Source: Cyanidium caldarium (lineage: Eukaryota; Rhodophyta; Bangiophyceae; Cyanidiales; Cyanidiaceae). Taken from it: a DNA stretch of 64,000 nt. The position numbers were made by a program, and so were the translations under genes. Below, in pieces: positions 53,654 through 62,618 of the stretch. Every line of letters begins with the position of its first letter. The stretch's first letter is position 1. A model generated the notes under the pieces. The model worked only from the letters and a program-made list of their open reading frames with translations. It made no database searches and was not told where the DNA came from. The stretch is from assembly GCA_026184775.1 (NCBI GenBank), contig JANCYW010000019.1, positions 62,001 through 126,000 on the forward strand, in the 5' to 3' direction.

Positions 53654-56599
53654 ATGGGGTGGTGGAGAGAGGGCGTGCGACCAGCGCAACAACTGCTCCC
53701 ACAGGCGCCAACACGATCGGGCGGGCAACGTCGACGAAACGCACCCGCCCTCACTGATGGACTGCGCCCGAGCGCGCTGCGCCCGGAACGCATCCGCATC
53801 GATGTGCGCTGGAGGACGCGCGCGCCACTGGCAACGGCCGGGCGGCGCATCGGCGCTCGACACGCCCAGAGCCGCGTCGTAGCGCACAAACGCGGCGTTC
53901 ACAAAGTGCACCGGAGTGCAGGTCGCGGACGCCGACGGGGTAGCCAACGGACGCAGCGCCGCCGGCAAGTGTTCGGCGTCTACGCCGTGCAGCTCCACCG
54001 CCAGCAACGGGCCGTCCGACTGATCCGTCAAATACACAAAGCGCGACGCGTCCGGAGTGCCGCCGCGGCGCACGCTGCCCACATGCACTGCCATCGCCTG
54101 GTCGTTGGCGTCGAACTCGTCGCCTGCAGACAACGACGGCAGCGAACGGAAAGCGGGCGTCTGCCGCGGCCAGAAACACCCGCGGCCGCCGACCGACGTC
54201 GTGTCGGCGCGGCGCACATTGGCGCCGTAGCGCAGACCGCCCACCAGACGATAGACGCCGAATCGTTTGGCGTCGGGCAGCAGCGCGCGCAACTGCACCG
54301 TCTGTCCCTCCAGCCGTTGCAGCTGCCGCACGCTCTCCTCGTCGCAACGGCTGATGCGCAACCATGCATACTGCGTGCCGCTGCGGTCGCTGATGCGTAC
54401 ACTGCACGCAGGCACGTAGGCGCACTCGGAAGGCGCCGCCCAATCGGGCACCCGCAGACGGTCATCGTCGTCGACATTCAGGGCAGCGCCGACCACCCGA
54501 CTGCCTCTGTCGGGTGTTTGTGGCGGTTGTTGTTGTCGTCGTCGTCGTCGCGCCTGTTCCACATCGTACACCTGCACGCGCGCCGCCGCCCGACCTGCTC
54601 GCTGCGGCTCGGCATCGTTCACAAACTCCAGTAAATGCAGCGGGTAGACGCGTTGCAGCAGGGCGTGGATGGCGCCCACCAGACCGCCGTTCGGTACGGC
54701 GTGCGACAGCGGTGTGAGCAGCATCGCGTGGCGCACCCGTCCCAGACACCGCAGCCAGGGCGCTTCATTGCGTGCTTGCCGGAAGACGAACGGCAGCAGA
54801 CGGCAGCCGTTGAGCGACACCGCCAGGTGCGGTTCGGCGTCGCCGGTCGCCTCGGACGGTCGACGCAGCTGTGCCCCGAAGCAGTACAGGCGCGCACCCG
54901 GGCGCAACCGGGAGAGCTGTCGGAAGTGTGCTGACAGGCGTATGGCTGGCGTCGAAGCACCGTCCGGCAGGATGAGCGCTGCAGACATGCAGCATTGGCC
55001 GTCGGTGCACTGCCAGCGCACCACATCGCCATCCAGTGGCAGCGCCGGCACGCGCGTCACCAACAGCTCCATCGGCGGCAGCAGCATGTCGTACGGCTCG
55101 TCGCGCCGCAGCGCATGCAACACCGACACTGCCCGGTTGCGCGCGGCTGCGCGATACCACTGCCAGTAGCGGCGCGTCAGGTGCCACAACAGCCGCCACA
55201 CGGTGAGCACGCGACCATAACGGGTCGACGGGTCGGTCATCTCCACCAGACTCTCCACGTACACCAGCAGGGCGTAGTGGTGGCGGAACCACGCCCATGA
55301 GCCCGGCTGCTGAAGGGGCGTGTTGGACGGGCGGTCATCCAAGGCGCGCTGCAGAGCGTCGCGATGGCTGAGGGATGAATCGGCGCTGAGCGCCATGAAG
55401 ATGTCCGCGGCGTCCATATGCGCGGGTGGCGGCCGTTCATGTGCCCGGCGCTGTAGCTCGCGGCCGACGCGCAACATGCCCGCATACGCCTCCGTTTCAC
55501 CGCAAGCCCGCAAGAGCGCAGCGAAATCCAGTCGAGCGCCGGTGAACACAAACCGATGCGCCTCGTCGGGTGTAAAGGCGGCGCGTGGGCATCGCGGCTG
55601 TCGACAAGACGTCACCGCAGGGATGGGCGGCGGTGGCGGACTCTGGCGCGGCACGGCATCGGGCGACATTCGCGGCAGTGTGGGCGCCGTCGGGCGCGCC
55701 GTCGGGGCGGTACGTGGCAAGCAACGCGTCCGCGACACGCTCTTGCGGGGCTGTCGAAACGCCGCCGTCCACCGAGATGCACGCGCTGGCGGTGGTGCTC
55801 TCATCGCCGCGTCGACGAAAATATCTTGCTCTGGGGTGTCGGCGGCAGGCCGTGGAGGCTCCTGAGCGGCGCCCGTATCGCTACGATCGTCGGCGAATAG
55901 GCAATGCACACGTTCCGCGGCGCGCGCACTGGCCTGCAGTTGCGCGCCGCCGCCACTGCGAAAGCCGCTCGGCGCAGCTGCCGCAGGAACGTGTGCATCG
56001 CTCACCGCGGGCGCATCGCCAAAGAGACGCTGCAGCAGCATCGCGGAGCCCTGATGCGCTTGCAACGCCTTGCCGGTGCCAGTCTGGAAGCCGCCCGATG
56101 GTTGGGGTGGCGAATGCAGAACATTCAAAGGCACTTCATCGTTCGTCGTGCCCGGCGACGCTAGCAGACCGAACTGCGCGTTTCCCTCACCGCCGAAGCT
56201 GTGAAGGTCCGAGACGGCCTCCTCAGTGTCGAAGCTGAGGTCAACCGAAGCGTCCTCCATCGATTCGCTGGTGGCTTCCGGTGCCATCTTCTCGTCTCGC
56301 CCGGGCGCCAACGTCTGCACTTGCTCGCCTTGTCGCTCATCCCGCTGCCCCTGAACCCGTTGCCGCTTGCTCGCCCGCGGCGAACGCGACTCGGTCTCCC
56401 GCAGCAACTCCTCCCAATGGCACCGCGCCCAGTCGGTCTCGGACCGCACCGCCGCGTCCCTGACTGCCTCCTCGTCCGCCGGCCGCTTCCCCAACAGCGC
56501 GCCGCGCACCTCGCTCTCGCCCACCCACGACGCGTCCAGCACCGCAACGCCCGCCTCCCTCCCATTGTTTGTCTCGGTGCCAGCAGGTGACAGTTTCAT
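53597..56599 (-). CDS. BRCA2: BRCA2 homologue (two BRC-like repeats plus OB-fold DNA-binding domain)
   Basis: 1000 aa from ATG 56599. Two BRC-like repeats lie at about 169-195 (GGFQTGTGKALQ...RLFGD) and 211-237 (SGFRSGGGAQLQ...CLFAD); both have FxxG rather than FxxA, and both keep an LFxD end. From about 430, the BRCA2 helical domain (AWFRHHYALLVYVESLVEM, YGRVLTVWRLLWHLTRRYWQ) leads into OB1 (DMLLPPMELLVTRVPALPLD, LRPGARLYCFGAQL, 'LAVSLNGCRLLPF') and further OB-like strands up to about 960. The N-terminus is acidic, disordered and proline-rich. BRCA2 loads RAD51 on single-stranded DNA in homologous recombination. It is short compared with animal BRCA2 but similar to protist forms. Its 3' end overlaps HCF173 by 57 bp. 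Confidence 0.85.
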   Translation of the reverse strand: MKLSPAGTETNNGREAGVAVLDASWVGESEVRGALLGKRPADEEAVRDAAVRSETDWARCHWEELLRETESRSPRASKRQRVQGQRDERQGEQVQTLAPGRDEKMAPEATSESMEDASVDLSFDTEEAVSDLHSFGGEGNAQFGLLASPGTTNDEVPLNVLHSPPQPSGGFQTGTGKALQAHQGSAMLLQRLFGDAPAVSDAHVPAAAAPSGFRSGGGAQLQASARAAERVHCLFADDRSDTGAAQEPPRPAADTPEQDIFVDAAMRAPPPARASRWTAAFRQPRKSVSRTRCLPRTAPTARPTAPTLPRMSPDAVPRQSPPPPPIPAVTSCRQPRCPRAAFTPDEAHRFVFTGARLDFAALLRACGETEAYAGMLRVGRELQRRAHERPPPAHMDAADIFMALSADSSLSHRDALQRALDDRPSNTPLQQPGSWAWFRHHYALLVYVESLVEMTDPSTRYGRVLTVWRLLWHLTRRYWQWYRAAARNRAVSVLHALRRDEPYDMLLPPMELLVTRVPALPLDGDVVRWQCTDGQCCMSAALILPDGASTPAIRLSAHFRQLSRLRPGARLYCFGAQLRRPSEATGDAEPHLAVSLNGCRLLPFVFRQARNEAPWLRCLGRVRHAMLLTPLSHAVPNGGLVGAIHALLQRVYPLHLLEFVNDAEPQRAGRAAARVQVYDVEQARRRRRQQQPPQTPDRGSRVVGAALNVDDDDRLRVPDWAAPSECAYVPACSVRISDRSGTQYAWLRISRCDEESVRQLQRLEGQTVQLRALLPDAKRFGVYRLVGGLRYGANVRRADTTSVGGRGCFWPRQTPAFRSLPSLSAGDEFDANDQAMAVHVGSVRRGGTPDASRFVYLTDQSDGPLLAVELHGVDAEHLPAALRPLATPSASATCTPVHFVNAAFVRYDAALGVSSADAPPGRCQWRARPPAHIDADAFRAQRARAQSISEGGCVSSTLPARSCWRLWEQLLRWSHALSPPPHSAGERPRHIHRHSPQLLP

Positions 56600-56820
56600 G
56601 ACCAGAGTATGCGACTGTTCCCCCGCGTTCGATCCCGCTGGAAGTATTAACGTGTACAGGACCTCATTCCGGCCGGCCTCCAGCTTCGCATCGCTCCCCT
56701 CCCCTCAACACGCGCACCTCCCGTCGTCCGCACGGGCGCCAAACGCAAAACCGCCCATCCGCTTTCGGTCGGGCGGGCGCTGTGCAAAAGGTGCGGTGAA
56801 CGCTGAGGTGTGGCGCCGCC

Positions 56821-57603
56821 ATGTCCAGGCGACTTGGTGCGCGTTGCATACCACTATCTCTTCAGTGGATACACCGAACAGCTTTCCGGTTTGATCGAGC
56901 GACAGCCTTGGTGAGCGGGTGGCGGCGACAGTTCTCAACGACGCGAGCCGCCAACGCCGACCACCGACCGGAGGAGCCGGAGACGGAGCCGGTCGAGGTG
57001 GCCGACCCAGGACGCGGCGCTTATGAACGCTGGTTGCAGTTCGCTACCTGGTCCGAGCGACGAAACATTCTCGACCGCATCGTGCGGGTGGATCACGCGG
57101 GCGAACTGGGCGCGCGGCGGATATACGCCGGCCAGCTGGCGGTGTTCCGCGGCACCCCGGTGGGCGAAGTCATCCAGCACATGGCCGACCAGGAGCGAGC
57201 ACACGCTGCGGCGTTCACCCGACTGATCGCGCAACATCGGGTGCGTCCGACGCTGTTGCTGCCGCTGTGGCATGTGGCCGGATACGCGCTCGGACTGGGC
57301 ACGGCGCTACTGGGCAAGGAGTCGGCCATGGCGTGCACGGTGGCCGTCGAAGAGGTCATCGCCGATCACTACAACGACCAGTTGCGCACGCTCATCGCCC
57401 TGAGCGCTCCACACCCTGCACAGCCGTCGTCGACGGATATCCAGGAGCTGCGCGCGCTCATCCGCCAGTTCCGCGACGACGAACTCGAACACAAACACAC
57501 CGGCATCCAACACGACGCCCAACTGGCACCCGCCTATCGTGCATTGTCCGAAGTCATCAAGGCCGGCTGCCACCTGGCCATCTACCTCAGCGAACGCGTG
57601 TAA
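56821..57603 (+). CDS. COQ7: COQ7 demethoxyubiquinone hydroxylase
   Basis: 260 aa from ATG 56821. A basic N-terminus with WRRQFSTTRAA is a mitochondrial presequence (RxF/ST cut-site-like). The di-iron fold follows: RVDHAGELGARRIYAGQLAV (first Glu), MADQERAHAAAF (ExxH), AVEEVIADHYNDQL (Glu) and FRDDELEHKHTGIQHD (ExxH). All ligands are in place. COQ7 hydroxylates demethoxyubiquinone in the inner mitochondrial membrane, the penultimate step of ubiquinone synthesis. The gene diverges from BRCA2 over 221 bp and is followed by Raptor 252 bp downstream on the same strand. Confidence 0.95.
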   Translation: MSRRLGARCIPLSLQWIHRTAFRFDRATALVSGWRRQFSTTRAANADHRPEEPETEPVEVADPGRGAYERWLQFATWSERRNILDRIVRVDHAGELGARRIYAGQLAVFRGTPVGEVIQHMADQERAHAAAFTRLIAQHRVRPTLLLPLWHVAGYALGLGTALLGKESAMACTVAVEEVIADHYNDQLRTLIALSAPHPAQPSSTDIQELRALIRQFRDDELEHKHTGIQHDAQLAPAYRALSEVIKAGCHLAIYLSERV

Positions 57604-57855
57604 AATGCCCGCATGTTCGTGGCACCGACACCGAGATCTTCGCGTTCGTCTCGGCTCGGGGGCGGCAGCGGCGCCGCAACGGCGCTCGGGCGAGCTGCGC
57701 CCGAGGGCATACCGCAGTGGCGGCTGTTTGCAGTTGCGCAATCAGACTGGCTGGCCGCATTCAGGTGCGTGGCAGTCTGGCTGTGACGCTATGGCTGCTG
57801 GACGGTGTGCTGGGTGGGTGAGGTCGCAACTGGCGGCGGCGTGGCACTAGGGGTC

Positions 57856-59321
57856 ATGGCCCCGGGGTATGTCTCCCGCGGGGAGGCGCGGCTGCCGGCG
57901 GCGATAGCCGAGGGCGACGAGGAGGTAGCGGCGTCGGTGGACGAGCCGAGTGATTCGGGTAGCCGATGGGCGGTGGGCGCGGACGAAGTGCCGGGGCCGG
58001 CGCCCGCGTGGTGGACCGAGGCGTACCGCGCCGGCCTGGTGGACAAGGTTTGGGTGGTGCCGGCTGATCGTGGCGCCGTGAATCAAACGGGCAGTGTTCA
58101 CGGGCGCGTGGCGGTATCGGAGGCGGAGGATGCCGCAGCCGTGCTGCCGCCTGTTCCGGACGGCTATCGCCTCGGCGGCAGTTCGGTGGCTGCCTGGCAG
58201 ACGTACGACGCCCACCGCGTGTTGCTGCCGTGGCGGGTGCGTGAACGCCTCAAGACGGTGGCAGTGGCGCTGGTGCTGTGTCTCAATGTGGGCGTCGACC
58301 CGCCGGACGTCATCAAACCCACCCCGTGCGCGCGCATGGAGTGCTGGATCGACCCGTTCTCGCTGGCGCCCCAAAAGGCGCTCGACGCCATCGGCAAGAC
58401 GCTGCAGCTGCAGTACGAGCGGTGGCAGCCGCGGGCGCGGTATCGGGTGGCCACCGACCCGACGATGGAGGAGGTGAAGAAGCTGTGCGTGAGTCTGCGG
58501 CGTAGTGCGCGCGAGGAACGGGTGCTGTTCCACTTCAACGGCCATGGCGTGCCCAAACCGACCTCCAACGGCGAGGTGTGGGTGTTCAACAAGAACTACA
58601 CCCAGTACATTCCGGTCAGCCTGTACGATCTGCAGACGTGGCTGGGTGCACCGGCGCTGTACGTGTTCGACTGTCCGGCGGCCGGATTGGCGGTGAGCTC
58701 GTTCCTCCAGTTTGCCGAACAGCGCGAGCGCGATCAACAGTTGCAGGCTGCGGGCGTGGACAACGCCGGCAACATGGCACCGTCGCCGCTGGTCGACTCG
58801 CAAGAGGCGGGCACCGCGTCGGACGCATCCCGCACCGCGACCGCCTCGCACAAGGATTGCATCCTGCTGGGCGCATGCCAGGCACACGAGCTGCTGCCCA
58901 CCTCGCCGGAATACCCGGCCGATCTGTTCACCGCCTGCCTCACCACCCCCATCAAGGCGGCGCTGCGCTGGAGTGCACCGCGCTCGCTGGTGAAGAACGT
59001 CACCCCGAACATGATCGACCGCATTCCCGGCCGCCTCAACGACCGCAAGACGCCGCTCGGCGAGCTGAATTGGATATTTACGGCCATCACCGACACCATC
59101 GCGTGGAACGTGTTTCCGCGGCCGATCTTCAAGAAGCTCTTTCGACAGGACCTGCTGGTGGCCAGTCTGTTTCGCAATTTTCTGCTGGCCGAGCGGGTGA
59201 TGCGCAGCGCCAACTGCACGCCGGTGTCGTATCCGGCGCTGACGCCCACGCACAACCACCCACTGTGGCAAGCGTGGGATTACTCGGTAGAGCAGTGTCT
59301 GGCGCAGTTGCCGGCGCTGTT

Positions 59322-59357
<36 letters not shown>

Positions 59358-60617
59358 AGCGGACTCGGCTAGCGGGCCGGAGCGTGTGCCGTCGCCCGCA
59401 GCGCCGGGCAGTGCGGCGATGGCGGTTCCCACAGCGGGTGTGGGGGGTGCAACAGCGGCGCCCACCACCGCCGCCGCCGCCGCCGCCGGGGGCGGCGGTG
59501 TTGTGATGGAGGCGGCGATCGCCGCCAGCAATGCGCTCATGCGACCGTGCGCGCCGCAAGCGCTGAGCATTCTGGGCGGCGGGGAGCATGCGGCCAACGC
59601 ATCCGCCACCCCAGCGCGCCGCTTATCGCCGCGCCCGCCCGCAGGCAGCATCGCCACCACCGCCGTCGAGGCCGCCGCGGCCACCAACACCACCAGCGGC
59701 CACACCGCCGATGCCGAGCGCGACGAACTGCTCTACACCCCCAACCCGTTCTTCGAGGACCAGATGACGGCATTCGAGGTGTGGCTCGACCTGGACTCGC
59801 ACGGACGTCGACCGCCCGAGCAACTGCCGGTGGTACTGCAGGTGTTGCTGTCGCAGGCGCACCGGTTGCGCGCGCTGCAATTGCTGTCGCGCTTTCTGGA
59901 CACCAGCCCGTACGCCATCGACCTGGCGCTGTCGGTGGGCATCTTCCCGTACGTGTTGCGGCTGCTGCAGAGCCCGGCGCTGGAATTGCGTCAGGAGCTG
60001 GTGTTCATATGGGCCAAGATCCTGTCGCTGGACCGGTCATGTGCGCACGACCTGATCAAAGAGAACGGTGAGCGCTACTTTCTCTCCTTTTACGCCTCCG
60101 AGGAGAACCGCCCGGCCTGTGTGGCGTGCGCGGCATTTGTGTTGAGCGTGGTGGCGTCTTTGGCGCCCGAGCGGCTGTCGGAGACGGTGTTTGTCCCGCT
60201 GTGTCTGCAGCGGCTGGAGCATCCGTGCGAGCTGGTTCGTCGGTGGAGTCTGTTGTGTCTGGGGAATTGGGTGCGGGCGGTGGCGCGACCGCTGCCAGAT
60301 GCGGCGGTGCCGCCGCTGCTGGAGGTGTTGCGGGCGGATGTAGCGCCGCCGACGCGTGCGGCGGCCGCATATGTGTTGGGCGCCGTGCTGCAATTGCCGG
60401 TGCCGCGTAGCCAGGGTGAGCGCCGCCACGATGACGACATCGCCGAGGCGCTGGGTCAATCGGCGCTGAATGAGGTATCGGCGCTGGTCCGCAAGGAAGT
60501 GGCGGGCATCATACGGGATGCGGGTGAGGCGGCGGTGTTGGTGGACGATCCGCACGCGCTGGTGGCCGCGCTGGCGGCGCAGCACACCACCGTCGCGGAT
60601 GCACTTTCCGTTACGGA

Positions 60618-60648
<31 letters not shown>

Positions 60649-62598
60649 CCGACGACGGAACGGGCGCTGACGTCATCGGCGAGTTCGACGGCGCCGCCGG
60701 ACCACAAGGTCGGCGAGCGCGGTGACGGCGCCACTGTGAGTGTGGGCGACGGGCGGCCGGGCGGCCGCGAGTCATCGCCGCCGTGCGGCAGTTCGCTGGA
60801 GTCGACCCTGTCCGGGCAGTCCAACTCGTCGACGTCGATGTTGCGGCGCGCCTCGCACTCCATCGGCAATCTGTTGCGCAGCTCGCTGAGCAGCACCAGC
60901 CCGACGAGCAGTCCGGTGAGCGCGCCGATGCGGTTGCTGCCGCCGCGTCGGGTGGCGTCGTTGGGCGGGTCGTTGGCCCGCCTGGAGCGCCCGACGCGGT
61001 TGGCGCCCGTCGCCTCGGACGCCGAGACGACGGGCGCGATGGAGCGTATCGAGCCGCGGCCACTGGACAGTTTCGCGGCCAAGCCGGATGCGTTTCTGGA
61101 CTGTCCGCAACGCCGCCAGATGGGCATTCACGAGTACAGCCTGCGGGAGATGCTGCACGGGCGCACGTTGGAGGCGTTGGAGGCCGCGGCGATCGCTCCG
61201 GTCGCGGTGATGCGGGACGTGAGGAGCACGCTGCCCCCGCCCTCGCCGCGTGCTGGGGCGGTGCTGCTGGGAGCGCACGACCAGCCGCTGCGGCAGGTAG
61301 CCGCGGTGGACACCGCCGCCGCTGCTGCCGCCGCCGGTGATCCAGGTGCTGGGGAGATCTGGGCGCTGTGCTTTTACGAGCCGCGACAGCTGTTGTTGGC
61401 GGGCGATGCGCGCGGCGGCCTCACCGCCATCGATTACGGCGCCACCGCCGCCATGACCTCCAACCGCCACGATGACGGAGACGACGAGGAGCGGGAGCGG
61501 GAGCAGGACGTGGCGGATGGCCGACGATATCGCACCGACAACGCCACTGACACCGCCTTCGTGCGATGGCGCCTGTCGCTGCCGCGTCGTTCAGGCGGTG
61601 TCACCTATGCCAGTGTGGTGAATGGCCGTACCGCCGCGCCACTGGTGCTGGTGGCCACTTCCGACGGTGCCATACGCGTGTTCGAATCGCCGTATCAGCA
61701 GCTGGCGGCGTTTACGGCGCTATCACGACAAAGCAGCGCGTCGACCGCCACCGCCCGGGCCATGGTGCGTGCGATCCCACAGGCCGGCCTGTTGCGCAAC
61801 GGGTCGGCGCTGACCGAGTCCGACAGCAGTCCGGCCGCGGCGCACGCCACGGCCCTCAGCACCGTCGACGGCGACGGCGACGACGACGACGACGGCGAGG
61901 ATCACGAGGTGGACGAGTCGGACGGCTCGATCGCCGTCGGCCGCTCGTTTGTATGCGAGTGGAGTCAGGCGCGCGGTTGGCTGCTGAGCGGCGGTCTGGA
62001 ACAGGGCACCGTGCGGGTGTTCGACGTGCAGCGGGAGATGTGCGTGTGGAGCAGCATCGTGTCGTCGTATCGGGTGACGGCGGTGTCGCAGGCGCGTCGC
62101 GATCTGTTCTGGGTCGGGTGCGCCGACGGCACCATAGTCGGGTACGACCCGCGCAGCGGCGCGGCCGAGGTGGAGCTGCAGGAGCACGACACACCCATTT
62201 TGGCCATGTACGGGCAGCAGCAGCAGCAGCAGCAGCAGGGGGAGGGTGGCGTCGATCAGATGGTGAGCGCGGCCGCCGGCGGCGATGTGCGCATATGGCG
62301 GCCGCCGTTCGGTCGAAGCGCGCTATGCATCGAGGCGCACCACACCGAGCTGACGGCGATGGCGGCGCATCGGCGCCTGCCGCTGGTGGCCACCGCCGCC
62401 GCCAGCCGCTCGATGAAGACCTTCGGGGAGCACGGGCAGCTGCTGCAGCTGATTCGGTATCGGGAGGGAGGTGGAGAAGGCGGCGGCCGACGGTCGCAGC
62501 GCTTGCAGCCGGTGTCGTGCGTGGAGTATGCCGAGGAGGCGCCGATATTGGCGGCCGGCGGCATTGACTCGGTGGTGTTGCTGTACGCCGGGGCTTAG
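57856..62598 (+). CDS. RPTOR: Raptor (Kog1), TORC1 scaffold
   Basis: 1580 aa from ATG 57856. The N-terminal RNC domain is clear at about 115-480: 'WRVRERLKTVAVALVLCLNV', GVDPPDVIKPTPCARMECWI, FNGHGVPKPTSNGEVWVFNK and YVFDCPAAGL, a caspase-like fold without peptidase activity. Ala/Ser/Gly-rich inserts follow, then HEAT repeats from about 640 (FEDQMTAFEVWLDLDSHGRR, 'ALDLSVGIFPYVLRLLQSP'-like blocks, 'ELVFIWAKILSLD') and C-terminal WD40 repeats (FVRWRLSLP, RVFDVQREMCVWSS, VSAAAGGDVRIWRPP), with a Gln run near 1455. Raptor recruits TOS-motif substrates to TOR kinase and senses nutrients. Length matches yeast Kog1 (about 1557). Confidence 0.95.
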
Positions 62599-62618
62599 GT
62601 CGCGCGCGCCCCCCCGCT

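Noticed and set aside
57847-59589. 580-codon antisense frame inside Raptor
   Set aside because: Arg/His/Gly-rich string without domains; Raptor on the other strand is unambiguous.
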